Positions 13,354 through 25,800 of a stretch of 64,000 bases of DNA are shown in pieces; the first letter of the stretch is position 1, and each line of letters starts with the position of its first letter. The stretch covers positions 682,001 to 746,000 of the forward strand of contig CP038110.1 in NCBI GenBank assembly GCA_004519485.1, read 5' to 3'. The notes beneath the pieces were generated by a model that was given only the letters and a program-made list of their open reading frames with translations, was not told where the DNA came from and did no database searches. The position numbers were made by a program, and so were the translations under genes. The DNA comes from Nannochloropsis oceanica. Taxonomy: Eukaryota > Sar > Eustigmatophyceae > Eustigmatales > Monodopsidaceae.

Positions 13354-16300
13354 ATGTCGTCGTCCACGAACAACGGCAACGGTGGCACAGGCGTCAAACG
13401 TCCTCGACGGGTAACCTCCTCTTCCTCCATCGCCAGCTCCGGCGCAGACAAAGACATTGGCAGCAGCAGCCACTTGCCAAGTGCCTATGGAGAGGAAGAC
13501 GAAAACGTGCAGCCCTTTTTGGACTTCTCCCGCCTGTCCTTACGCAAGCACCAGGAAAGCAAGCCTTTATGGGTATGTCCGAATCTTCGCATCTACCTGG
13601 AAGCCTTCAGTCCTCTTTACAAGCACGCTTATGACTTTCTGATTGCCATCTGCGAGCCCGTCGCCCGGCCCACGTATGTGCACGAATACAAACTGACCTC
13701 TTACTCGCTTTATGCCGCCGTAGCCGTTAACATTCACACCGAGCACATCCTCTCCACCCTTGGGCGGTTCTCCAAGAACGAACTGCCTTCCGAGGTGGTC
13801 ACGTTTATACGTCGGTCGACGGAGACTTATGGTAAGGCCAAGTTGCTTTTGCGAGATAACGAGTATTTCATCGAGGCAGAGAGTAAGGAGGTGGCTAGAA
13901 AATTGCTAAGAAATGAGGTGATCAAGTCAGCCAGGGTCACCATGAACAGCAATTCTGGTGGTGGTGGTGGTGGTGGTCTTGCTGGTGCTGGTACAGCAGG
14001 TGGGGGAGGAGGAGGAGATGGGGATTTCATCGAGGGAGAGGCCGCGCGGGAGATGAGTGAAAACACCGAATTTTTGCTTGTGGGTAATGATGAGGAGGAA
14101 GATGATGACCTCGGCCAAGCAGCCATTCATGGGGCTGAGTCCCAAAAAACTGCCATGTTTCAAATTTCAAAAGACAAGGTGCGAAGGGTGAAGGAGGCGG
14201 CGCTGACGATGGACCCCCCCTACCCTCTTATGGAGGAATACGACTTTCGAAAAGACACCGAAAACAAAGCATTGCAGATCATGCTGAAGAGCACAACTAA
14301 AGTTAGGACGTACCAGCAGAAATCCCTCCGAATGATGTTCGGGAATGGTCGGGCCCGGTCTGGAATCATCGTCCTTCCGTGCGGGGCGGGCAAAACGTTA
14401 ACAGGCGTTACGGCGGCAAGCACCATTCAAAAAGGCGTTATTATTTTATGTAACACCAACGTGTCGGCCGTGCAGTGGAAGGCACAATTCCGTCAATTTG
14501 CGGCGATCGACGAGAAGTATTTGGTGAAATTTACGAGTAAGGAAAAGGCTCTCCTCCCTCCCGACGAGGCCGTGGTGCTGATAACCACATACTCGATGCT
14601 GGCCTACACGGGAAAGAGGAACGACGAGGTGAAACGAATTCTGGATCAGATCAAGGGGAGAGAATGGGGGTTGATGATCTTGGATGAGGTGCATGGTAAG
14701 GAGGGAGGGAGGAAGAGAAGAAGGAGGGAAAACACACATATTTTTGATTATATTCCTATTGGTTAGTTCACCATTTATTTTCTCACTACTTTCCTCCTTC
14801 CCTTAAATGAAACTCTCATACACCCTCCTTCCGTCTCTCTGTCTTCAATCCACCAGTGGCCCCCGCCTCGTCATTCCAACGTGTCCTGGACGTGGTTTCG
14901 GCCCATGCCAAGCTCGGGCTCACCGCCACCCTAGTCCGCGAAGACAACCTCATCGACTCCCTGAACAGTCTCATCGGTCCCAAGCTCTACGAGGCAAACT
15001 GGATGGATTTGACGGAGGAAGGATATTTGGCAAATGTGCAGTGTGTGGAGGCCTGGTGCCCCATGACGCGGGAGTTCTTCGAGGTGCGACCCTCCCTACC
15101 TCCCTCCCTCCCTACCTCCCTCCCTCCCTACCTCCCTACCTCCCTCCCTGTGTCTTCTTGCCTCATGAAAATGTCGGTGCAAACGGTGCAACTTCGCCTC
15201 TCATTATCATGCCCACTTCCCTTTGCCTCCCTCACCATTTCTTCCAGGAATACCTCTCAGTCCCTGACAAATACGAGGGCCGGGACCAGAAGAAAGTGCG
15301 CGAAGTGCTGTACCTCATGAACCCCAACAAAATTCGCGTGTGTGAATACCTCATGCGCTACCACGAGGAGAGAGGTGCGTCGTCTTTCTCCCTCTATATT
15401 CCGCCCTCCCTCCCTTCTCGCCTTGGACCCTCGCTTAGAAACTCCTCCCCTCCCTCCCTCCCTCCCTCCCTCCTTCCCTCCTTCCCTCCCTTTCACCAGG
15501 CGACAAGATCATCGTCTTCTCCGACAGTGTCTACGCCCTCTCCAAATATGCGCAGCTCTTCGGCCGCGATGCCATTTACGGTGGGACGAAAGAAAGCGAA
15601 CGCGAGCGTCTCCTGGCCGCCTTTCGGATAAGCAACCGAGTCAATACCATCTTCCTCTCCCGAGTCGGGGATACCTCAATCGACTTGCCCGAAGCGAATG
15701 TAATCATTCAGATCTCGTCCCAATTCGGCTCGCGGCGACAGGAAGCCCAAAGACTCGGGAGGATTTTGAGGCCAAAGCAGACGGCGGATGATGGATTCAA
15801 CGCCTTTTTTTATACCCTAGGTGCGTAGCAGCAGCAGCAGCAGCAGCAGCAGCAGTGGTGGTGGTTGTGGTGGTGATGGTGTGCTTTTCTACCTCGCTAT
15901 GTCTCACACTGCTACCACCATTTCCTCCTTCCCTTCCATTTTTCCTTCCGTTCTTTGCAACTCATTCCTCCCTCCCCTCCTCCTTTTCCCCCTTCCTTCC
16001 CTCCCTTCTCTGCTCTTAACACATGCCTCCCTGCCCTCCTCTTTCCCTGCTTCCTCCCCTCCTTCTCCAGTCTGCTCCGACACCGTCGAGATGCGTTACT
16101 CAACTAAGCGGCAACAGTACCTTGTCGACCAAGGATACACCTACAAAGTCATCCCCAATCTCCTCGACGACGCCCTACGAAAATGCATGAGTGATCCGAA
16201 ATACCTCATGAGTAATCTGAAGAAAGACCAGGAACTCCGGCTCTTAACACAGGCGCTCATGGACGCGAATACTTACGAAGAGATGGAAGCGGAAGAAGGG

Positions 16301-16516
16301 CGATTGGTCCGGAAGGCAGCGCTGGAAGACGACGACGAGGAGGGAGGGAGGCAGGGAGGGGTGGTGTATGGAGGGGCAGCGGTGGCGGCCGCAGGGGTGA
16401 GACGAACCACGGGGTCTATGGCGGCCTTGTCGGGGGGGCAGGGCGTGAGTTATTTGGAGTATCAAATGGGCGGAGGGGGAGGAATGAGGGGAGAAGGGAA
16501 AAAGAGGAGGAAGTAG
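13354..16516 (+). CDS. XPB: TFIIH DNA helicase/translocase XPB (ERCC3/Ssl2)
   Basis: XPB is the 3'-5' DNA translocase of TFIIH, used for promoter opening and nucleotide-excision repair. Exons: 13354-14695, 14857-15083, 15248-15374, 15500-15820, 16071-16516. They join in frame to 820 aa with GT-AG introns. The order matches the family: N-terminal domain ([20 protein letters not shown]), damage-recognition region, Walker [13 protein letters not shown] box, the hallmark Arg-Glu-Asp motif in LTATLVRED, then helicase lobe 2 ([44 protein letters not shown]) and the [18 protein letters not shown] block. Intron 1 splits the Val codon directly after DEVH. Gly-rich and acidic low-complexity inserts sit before the helicase core. 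Intron 4 (15821-16070) opens with a GTGCGT donor and a (CAG)n tract. The gene converges on DDX51 with 253 bp between stops. Confidence 0.97.
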
Positions 16517-16769
16517 GGAGGAGATGGGCTGGTGCATGTGTAAAGGAAGTAAAATCTGGGCCTCAATTAGAGGAAAATATGAACAAATGCCAGAAGAAAT
16601 ACTACTGCGTCGAAATTGTGTGTAATTGGCAAAGATTAGCCTCGTCACTCGATTTTCGCATTACTTCGAAAAATCTCTTTCTGGTTGATTTTGTGGGTGC
16701 TTTGACGCATGTTGTATCATACTAATCCAGTCTTCTATCTATACTTTTTGTTTACTCGTCACCTTGCTC

Positions 16770-19700
16770 CTAATTCTCGTCCTTCTCGTCCTCGTCCTCC
16801 TCCTCTTCCTGACCCTTCACCATCCCTCCCCCGCTTGCTCCTCCCAACCTCAGCACCTCCCTCACCACTTCCTCACTCATTCCCTCCGTCGCCTTCAGCC
16901 TCCCCCCCTTCTCCCGTCCCATCACATCCCTCAAACCCCTCAGGGCCTTCCTGTAACCGGGCAGTAACGGCTCCAGCCCTCCCAACCTCCCGACCTCAAA
17001 CCTCCCCACCCTCTTCCACTTCCCTCCATCCCCCACCCCCTTCCTCAACCGCTCAAACTCCCTCTCCTGCCCCGGCTTCAACAACGTCACACTCCTGCCC
17101 TCCCTCCCCGCTCTCGCCGTCCTCCCCACCCGATGGATATACGTCTTGGCTTGTCGAGGACAGTCATAATTAACCACCGCAGTCACATTGGGAAGGTCAA
17201 TGCCTCGTGCCATCCCATCCGAGGCGACCAGTACCCTCACCCCTCCTTCCCTTCCTGCCACCCCTGTCGTTAGACATCGTTGGAGAAGGGCCGCCCGCTG
17301 GGGCTGGGAGAGGGAAGAGGAAAACTCACACACAATGCTGCTGGCTGGGGCAGGGGGAGTGGGAGGTAGGGAGGGAGGAATAGACGAAGAGAGGGCAAAT
17401 ATATTTTCGGGGACTTGAATGGTGGCGGTGCAGAGTTGGAGAAGGCGGCAAAGACGGTGGGTGGAGTCGAGGGAGGAGGTAAAGATGAGGATCAAGAGAG
17501 GGGGGGAGGGAGGGCGGGAGAGAGGGAGGGAGGAGAAGGCTTGGAGTTCACGGAGGAGAAGGGCAAGGAGGACGAGGGGCTTGTCCTTCCCCGAACAGAC
17601 CACTACCTCCTCCTTGAGTGTCGCTGGTGTGCCACTGATTGCTTCACCCTCCCCTCCTTCTTCCCCTATGAAGCCTTCCTCCGGGCCCTCGTCCCCGTCC
17701 TCCCCCTCCTTGGCATTGGGGGGCGGGTCGATGACGTGACCATCTATGGAGAAGTACCGGGGATTCCTCAGGTTGAGTCGAGCTAGCTTTTGGGGATTGG
17801 AGGTGAAAGTTGCCGAAAAGAGGAGTTTTCGAAGGGGTGTAGAGGGTTGGAGGAAGGGCTGGAGGGAGGGAGAGGAGGAGGAGGAGGAGGAGACGGCGGC
17901 ATGATGGGTGGACCGGAGACGGATAGTGGTTGGATGGATGATGTAGCTGGTGCATGTACTGCCTCCTTCCTCCTTTTCTATTTCTTCATCCTCCACCTCT
18001 TTCCTCCCCTCTTTTTGCTCCCCAATAGACGAGGCAGGACGAGAGGGCGCGGTGGAGCCAAATGTCCCTGGTCGCTGGACATACGCCGCCTCATGCACCC
18101 GCTGAGCCCACCCCTGATAGGACTGGTTCACCAGCCTATCCACCTCATCCAACACCAGGTACCTCAAATGCTCGAGGGTAAATCCTCGCGTTCTATCCAT
18201 GTGGTCCATCAGCCTCCCCGGTGTCGCTACCACCACATCCACCCACCCTTCCCTCGGGCCCTCCCTCCCGTCCTCCCTCCTCCCTTGCATGGCCTTCTGC
18301 TCGGCCTCGAAATCCGTTTGGCCGATGACGAGAGCGACAGTCACCCCCACACTCGGTGCTAAGGACATGAATTCCCGGAAGACCTGAGGAAGGGATAGCG
18401 AATTAGGGAGGGAGAGAGGGAGGGAGGGAGGGAGGGAGACAAAAAGGAGGCGGCGTGAAAAAATACAAAAGGTAAAAAAGAAAAGACAAGGCTTGACGCG
18501 GTCCAGGCATCCACGTGTCCCTTTGCCTTCCTCCGCTTTGCTTCCTCCCTCCCTCCCTCCCTACCTGCATGGCTAGATCGCGTGTTGGCACCAGCACCAG
18601 ACCTCTCAACCTCCCCACTCTCCGGGAAGAGAGCGCCTGAAGCAGGGTCAGGACGTACACGAGAGTCTTTCCACTTCCCGTTGGTGCGCATACAATGGCG
18701 TCTCGCCCCGGGAGGAGGAAGGAGGAGGAGGAGGTGGACGGAGGGAGGGGGGGAGGGAGGAGAAAGGGGAGGACGCGGGCTTGGACAGGAAAGAAATGGC
18801 GGATGTTGTGGGTGGCGAGGGCGGATAGGAGGCGAGGATCGAGTCCCCATTGAGTGCAAGCGTTGGCGACGCTCATGGTGCCTGCGGGAGGGAGGGACGG
18901 AGGTGGAGAAGGAAGAGGTGGGGTGGTGCCCATGTCCATGAGGGAAGAGAGCGATGTTCGCTGCACACTATTGGGCTTCAGATTCTTCTCCTTCTTCTCT
19001 GCCTTTGCTTCCCTATGCTCATCGTTTCTGGCATTGTCTAATGATGCTACTGAAACTGCTGCTTTTGCTGTGGGTGTTGCTGCAGGAGCTAGCGATGACG
19101 GAGCTATTGATACTTCCGCCGCTGCTGCTTCTACTGTCTCTGCTGCTGCTGCTGCTGCTTTTCCTGGGGGAGTGAATTGTGCTTGTGTAGTCCTCGAGGG
19201 TTTCGCCATATGCCCGCTGAGCATGCGCCGGATCATTTCCAGGCCTGAGGAACGTTGAGTGGGACGAGGTGCAGGGGAGGGGGTGGAGGAGGAGGAAGGA
19301 GAAGGAGCTTCAGCAGCAGCGGTTGGAGAAGAGTGGAGGGAAGCTTGTTGCTCGGCCTTGTCCTCGGTGCGTGGACGTTTCTTCCTTTCCTCCCTTTCCT
19401 CTCGTTTCCGGTCCTTCTGTTTTAATATAGGAGGGGTAGGTGGGAGAACGGTGAGGTCGTGAGGGCTAGGGATGGCACCTGGGCGACGTGCGATGACAGA
19501 CAGGCCAGCACCTCATTCAAAGAAAGTCAAAACAACTGCCAGAAATAATGCAACATTTCTCCTTTTGGTACTGTTTCTTAATCCATTCACCCCTCCAGCC
19601 CTCCATGACGCATTCCCTCTAACCACCACACACGCGTACCTTGCCTTGTTTTCCCTCCGACGTCTCCACGGCATGCTCTTCCTCCACCTTTCTCTTCGCG

Positions 19701-19954
19701 GTCTTCTCCTTGTCCTCTTGTATATATGTAGGTGCGATACCCTTCTTCTCCTGCGTCTCATCCTGTCCGGTTGCGCTCAGGTCCCGCTTCCGCTTCATCT
19801 TGCTCTCCTTTTTCCTGTCCCCGCGACGCTGCTGCACCCGCGCCAAGTATAGTGCGAGCTTGTCTTGCTTCTTCTCCTTCTCGTCGACGTCGTGCTGCTG
19901 CTGCGTCTCACCGCCCCCCTCCTCCGTGGCCACAAAGCGCTCGATGGCAAACAT
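16770..19954 (-). CDS. DDX51: DEAD-box RNA helicase DDX51/Dbp6 family
   Basis: Dbp6/DDX51 is a nucleolar RNA helicase in early 60S ribosome assembly. Exons on the minus strand: 19954-19640, 19416-18565, 18383-16770, joining in frame to 926 aa. Motifs in order: FFPVQARVLPFLL (Q-motif area), APTGSGKT, PTRDLA, TPGRLMDH, DEVD in LVLDEVDRLVNQSYQGW, SATF, DGMARGIDLPNV and HRVGRTARAG. A DEVD-type box followed by an SxxxxW stretch is characteristic of this subfamily rather than generic DEAD-box proteins. The first exon encodes a basic/acidic N-terminal extension rich in Lys, Glu and Gln, as expected for a nucleolar protein. Exon 2 was chosen to start at AAG after AAACAG because earlier acceptors bring in-frame stops. 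Long Ser- and Glu-rich inserts interrupt lobe 2. The C-terminus is Asp/Glu-rich. Confidence 0.92.
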
Positions 19955-20159
19955 AATGTGCGGCGGGTTGGGAGGATACTACTAGGGTCGTATTCTACGG
20001 TGGGGACACTTGTGGGACTAAAGCTATAATATAATTACTGTTTGCTCAGCCCCTGCCTATTGGCTGGCTGCGACGAATACCTGTGGAGAGGTGGAGGTGC
20101 AGAGACGGGGAAGGACATCGCATGAGACACAGTTAAGCGGTCGAAACTGCCCTTGGTTT

Positions 20160-22200
20160 TAGGCAGAGGGCGTGGCCACATGGACAAAGAGAGTCCCCAT
20201 TCGGTATCTGCCCCCTTACCAGAAGGGGGGGATCGCGCCACTAGCTTAGAAATGGAATTTCAGCTCATGAATGAGACAGATCTCAACAAAGCAAACACAT
20301 TGTGTTTATGAGGCAAAAATACTTTTTTGTACGTATTTTGGTGCCGCAATAATTGCCTTCCCCCCCCTGAGGGGGCAGGAATCGCTCAATTTCGAACTCG
20401 GCCACCTCTTGCAGGCAGCCTCTCACGGCATACTGAGACCCCAAATCACACTAAAATGCATTTCTCAAACATCTAACAAGCTTGTACCATGTGTAGATGT
20501 GATGTTGTCTTGTGCTAGATTCATTTTCAAGTCCTTTGACACTCCTTTTCCTCCTTCCCCAAGCCCAACAGCTCCAAATGGTGGCGCGAGGCAAGCGCCG
20601 GGGCCCAAAAATCACGGGCAAATACTTGACCAGGCCCCTGTGGAACAAGCAATAGAGCACCAGATACGACTCCAAGGCTGCCAAGGATTTGGCATGAAAT
20701 TACTACCACAAGAAATGGTGGGCTGGAGAGATGAAGCGCCGGGCGGACCGGGACGATGTCTCCGCAGCAGCAGCAGCGGCGGGGTGCGATGATGATGGGC
20801 CTGCACTCGTTCCCCCTCGACATGGCAGCAGCCAAAACCAGGCAGATACAAGCTAAATAGGGTCAACTGTTCAGAGCATGCAGCCGTGTGCTCCCTGCTT
20901 GCTCTGGGCCTAGGTCTACTTTCTTCTTCTCCTTCTCCTTCTCCTTCTCCTCCTCCTCCATCATTCTTCCTCCGTCGTCGACCTCTGGCCAAGTGGACGT
21001 CGCAGCAGCCGCCCTCCTCAGCCTACGCGACAAGCAACAGCCGGTAACTACGTCATCCAGCACAGATGGTGAATGTGCCGTCACATTCAAGCCCGACCCG
21101 GCTGCTAGGACAGGAAATATGCAGGCGGCGGTGGCCGAGGTGCTGGCGCAACGAAAGGAAGGGTTTAAGACCAAGAGCCGGGCCACCGCCAATAAGCGCG
21201 GCGTCCCCATCTACTCCCTTCGTGAGCAGTTGTTGAAGAAGGACCCGCGTGATTTATGCATATAAACTGATTATTTACCGCTACGAACATGGCTTTGCTA
21301 TCCCACTAAGCCGCCTGCGCTTCATTGCGAAGGACCTGGCTACCCGACTTGCCTCACAGTTGCGTGATACCGACTCCGATTAGGCTTCACTCGTCAATTT
21401 TGTGGCCTCCCATGGCTGGAAGACCAGGCATTTTACCCGGAGAGGAGTACTCGCCATTAGCCTTCAAAGCAAAGACGGCAGTCACATGGGTGCCGTGCTT
21501 GCTGCCAACGATATGACTCTCCTTCAATGGGGCCGGTGCGAATAACCTTCTACGCCTTGAGGGTGGAAGGTGTCCACACGTGTCCAGGTTGCAAATTTGG
21601 TGGGGCGTGATGTCCACCAACCCAGGGCCCCTAGAAAGCCGGTCCAACCCCTTCAGATAGTTCAAGTAGTAGAGAAGCCATCCCGCAGAGTCTCCCCCCT
21701 GCACACCTTTGCACGATGGGCCTGGGAGGAGACGAGGACGCCGCGCTTACTGGCGGTTGCCCGGCTCTTGGTCTTAAACCCTTCCTTTCGTTGCGCCGGC
21801 ACTTCGGCCACCGCCGCCTCCATATTTCCTGTCCTAGCATCCGGGTCGGGCTTGAATGTGACAGCATATCCACCATCTGTGCTGGATGACGTAGTTGCCA
21901 GCTGTCCCCAGTCGCTTAGGCGTTTTAGTGTGATTTGGGGTCTCGATATGCCGTGAGAGGCTGCCTGCAAGAGGTGGCAGAGTTCGAAATTGAGCGATTC
22001 CTGCCCCCTCAGGGGGGGGAAGGCAATTATTGCGGCACCAAAATACGTACAAAAAAGTATTTTTGCCTCATAAACACAATGTGTTTGCTTTGTTGAGATC
22101 TGTCTCATTCATGAGCTGAAATTCGATTTCTAAGCTAGTAGCGCGATCCCCCCCTTCTGATCACTGGGCAGATATCAAAGGGGTACTCTTAGGGGTCCCC
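20160..22200. mobile_element. pogo/Tc5-like DNA transposon remnant with long nested inverted repeats
   Basis: The outer arms, about 20165-20455 and 21928-22195, are inverted copies at roughly 95% by eye. Both encode the same peptide start (MRQISTKQTHCVYEAKILFC) read inward. A second inverted pair lies inside, about 21030-21215 (+) and 21735-21905 (-). It encodes a pipsqueak-type helix-turn-helix peptide with KEGFKTKSRATANKRGVPIY. The left half has about 570 bp between outer arm and HTH region that the right half lacks. The element therefore looks like a full-ish half joined head-to-head to a deletion derivative. No intact transposase is present. The outer arms drift gradually into flanking DNA, so exact ends and target duplication are uncertain. 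Confidence 0.7.
21030..21515 (+). pseudogene. Transposase N-terminal remnant (HTH_psq plus CENP-B/Tc5-type HTH)
   Basis: Read on the plus strand, an HTH_psq-like segment (AAVAEVLAQRKEGFKTKSRA then KRGVPIYSLREQLLKK) is followed, after stop codons at about 21263 and 21380, by a segment like the second DNA-binding domain of pogo/Tc5 transposases (YRYEHGFAIPLSRLRFIAKDLA and SLVNFVASHGWKTRHF). Domain order is right for the pogo superfamily. The catalytic DDE domain is missing, so this is a dead fragment of the surrounding element. Confidence 0.6.
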
Positions 22201-22898
22201 TTCTTCTTTATTCCCTACTCCTCAGCCGAGGGCTCAAATGAATAGTCAAGGTACATGTATAGTTTCATATAATACGTACACAGGGCGCCGAGAAAGACAA
22301 GCAAGAACCCCATAGCGCCCACCCAAAACCGTTCCAGCCGTCCCATTTTATTTCACGGCGGTTTCACAACGGTTTTGGCGGTTTGGATAACAGAGAGCGC
22401 TCAGGCGTATCTAAAACAATATTAATATTGTTTACATACATATAACATTGCCAATTAAAGTGAATACTTCGAGACCCTAGCAATACCACAGTCCATTCTC
22501 TTGTATTTGCCCTCAGTAAACATGCGGCTCCAGCTCTGTCTGTGGGTGGCCTTGAGTCGTGAGAAGCCAAGATTGATTTATAAATGGTGTGCGTGACCCC
22601 GATGCCCATTCGAGAGACGTTACTTCCTTGTGTGACTTTTTTTTTACTCACACGTCGTCATTCACATACAGACACAAATGATACAAACAGTACACAGATA
22701 CGAACGGTAAACAAACACACAAATACATTTGTTGCCCCCACGCACGAAGCAATGTACATATACCGTGTTGCCCGTGGAATAATATGGGACGTACACTCTC
22801 ATTTCTTCGTCTCTCACGCTACCGTCTAAATCACTTCATTCATCAAGACACAGACACAAATACGGGCCGTCTGATAAGCTGATCCTCAACCGGAAGCC
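22201..22898 (+). promoter_or_regulatory. Upstream region of Asp-box paralog 1, homologous to that of paralogs 2 and 3
   Basis: From about 22370 to the ATG this resembles 31950-32494 and 38787-39331. Shared blocks include CTTCGAGACCCTAGCAATA, TGGCTCCAGCTCTGTCTGT and CGTTACTTCCTTGTGTGACT. Many small differences and indels occur far from the ATG, and near-identity within the last 100 bp. Conservation of non-coding sequence suggests a shared promoter/5' UTR duplicated with the gene. Confidence 0.55.
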
Positions 22899-25800
22899 AT
22901 GTACCTGCCCCTCGTCCTTCCTCTGCTCGTCGTCCTGGGAGGTGCGTGGGCACCTACCGCCATTGCCCAGGAGTGTCCCCGTCTGATTGTGGGCGCCAAG
23001 GCACAACCTAACGGCAAGCGTGGCATCCTGGCAGGCCGACAGAAAGCCAAGATCACCGTCAAAATACGAAGCAAGGAGGCAGCACAAGACGTCAATTTCA
23101 AGATGGAGCTGCCCGCTGGTTTGTCCGTGGTCAAGCTGAAGGCCCGTCCGTTCCGCATGCTCTCCCCGGCGCAGATCATTCAGAACCCAGACGGGACAAC
23201 GGCCATCTACTGGACGGATTTCGATTTCAAAAAGAGCTCGAAGCGCGTCTTTCAGGCCGTGGTGATGGCCGATGACTGTGCCCCTGAGATGCTTGATGTC
23301 ACAGCCCTGGCATATCTCGTCAACGCCACGGACCTGTCCGCCTACTGCGCTGTACCCTTGGTCGATCCTGTGGTCTTGCGTGTGCGATATCCAGGCAACA
23401 AGAAGGTGTCTGAGCACGCCTTATCGAGATCTGTCACGTGCGCGCCGACCCCGGCCCCGAGCGTCAATCCCGCAATTCCCTTCCAAATTTTTGGTGAGGG
23501 GCAGCGATGCTTGCAAGCAGGACAACTGGCGCCCTTTGATCGCCGTTTGTCGGCACTACATAATGCAGACGAGGGACTGAAATCGCTCAGCACTATTGAC
23601 GGCCAGCATCGTCAGCTGCCTCCTGTGGAGATTAACAACCCGACGGAGTGCTTCGACTACTGCTCGATCAATGGCAACGAACCGAGTCCATTTTTCTTCA
23701 ACTGGAACACAGCGACCAACCAGTGCTTTTGCTGCGGCGGAGAATGCGACTTGATTGTTGAGCCAGACTTCAATGCCTATAAGGTAGTCTTGGCGGGGAC
23801 CAGGACCCCCACTGCGTCTCCTTCTATGAGTCCTACGACAGCACCGATGCAGAGCCCCACTGCTTCACCCACGGCTTCACCTACAGCATCACCCACAGCG
23901 TCACCCACGGCGTCGCCCACTGCTTCACCTACAGCCTCACCCACGGCTTCACCTACAGCATTACCTACAGTCTCGCCCACTGCTTCACCCACTGCTTCAC
24001 CCACAGCATCACCTACAGCATCACCTACAGCATCACCCACAGCATCACCTACAGCATCACCTACAGCATCACCCACGGCGTCGCCCACTGCGTCGCCCAC
24101 TGCTTCACCCACCGCTTCACCCACGGCTTCACCTACAGCATCACCTACAGTCTCGCCCACTGCTTCACCCACTGCTTCACCCACGGCTTCACCCACAGCA
24201 TCACCCACAGCATCACCTACAGCATCACCCACGGCATCACCCACGGCATCACCCACGGCATCACCCACGGCATCACCCACGGCGTCGCCCACTGCTTCAC
24301 CCACGGCTTCACCCACGGCTTCACCTACAGCATCACCTACAGTCTCGCCCACTGCTTCACCCACTGCTTCACCCACGGCTTCACCTACAGCATCACCCAC
24401 AGCATCACCTACAGCATCACCCACGGCATCACCCACGGCATCACCCACGGCATCACCCACGGCGTCGCCCACGGCTTCACCCACCGCTTCACCCACGGCT
24501 TCACCCACGGCAGCATCGGGCAGCACCTGGACGCAGCAAACCAATAGTACAAAACAACTTTGGGTTTCGATGGCATCATCGTCGGATGCCACGGTACGTG
24601 TTTGGATCCAGGGCTTTACACATGGTGCACGATGCCACCGTCCTTGAGGCTGGTCGCATCGTAGATGGATGTCTCCTCGAAAGTCTCTGTTCGTTGCTCA
24701 ATCTGACGCGCCATCTTCGACTACCCATCCAATCCCCCACAGAAACTTGCCGCCATGGTGAGCGAAGGCTTCATCCATACGTCGACCGACTCGGGCGTCA
24801 CCTGGACGCAGCAAACCAACAGTACTCAACAAAAATGGTATGCGATCGCATCCTCGTCGGATGGCACGGTACGTGGTTGGATGCGGGTCTTCATGCACGG
24901 TGCATTATGCCATCGTCCTGGATACCGGTCGTGTCGTATGTGGATGTATCCTCGAGAGTCTCTATGTGTTGCTCTATCTGACGCGACATCTTCGACTACC
25001 CATCCAACTTCCCACAGAAACTTGCTGCCCTCGTATATGAGGGCTTCATCCATACGTCGACCGACTCGGGCGTTACCTGGACGCAGCAAACCAACAGTAC
25101 CCAGAGACTCTGGGAGTCGATCGCATCCTCGTCGGATGGCACGGTACGTGTTCGAATGCGGGGCTTTATGCACAGTGCACGATGCCACCATCCTGGATGC
25201 TAGTCGCATAGTAGATGGATGTAGTCTCGAGAATCTTTGTTCGTCGCTAATCTGACGCGCCATCCTCGACTCCCTGTCCATCCTCCACAGAAACTTGCTG
25301 CTTGCGCGAATGGTGCCTCCATCCATACGTCGACCGACTCGGGCGTCACCTGGACGCCGCAAACCAACAGTACCGAAGAAGAATGGTTCTCGATCGCATC
25401 CTCGTCGGATGGCACCGTACGTGATTGGATGCGGGGCTTAATGCATGGTGCACGACACAACCATCCTGTATGCTGGTCACGTCGTAGATGGATGTATCCT
25501 CGAGAGTCTCTATGTGTTGCGCTATCTGACGCGACATCTTCGACTACCCATCCCATCCCCCTTAGAAACTTGTCGCCGCGGTATATAACGGCTTCATCTA
25601 TACGTCGACCGACTCGGGCGTCACCTGGACGCAGCAAACCAACAGTACCGAACAAGCATGGTTTCGGATGGCATCCTCGTCGGATGGCACGGTACGTGTT
25701 CGGATGCGGGGCTTTCTGCACGGTGCACGACACCACCATCCTGTATGCTGGTCGCATAGTAGATGGATGTAGTATCGAGAGTCTCTATGTGTTGCTCTAT

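Noticed and set aside
22836-23417. 193-aa antisense ORF repeated opposite all three Asp-box paralogs (also 32432-33013 and 39269-39850)
   Set aside because: It is conserved only because the sense strand is nearly identical in the three copies; it has no independent motifs or start context.
23777-24592. Antisense ORF of repeated Val-Gly-Glu/Asp-Ala
   Set aside because: It is the reverse-strand reading of the (TASP)n minisatellite.
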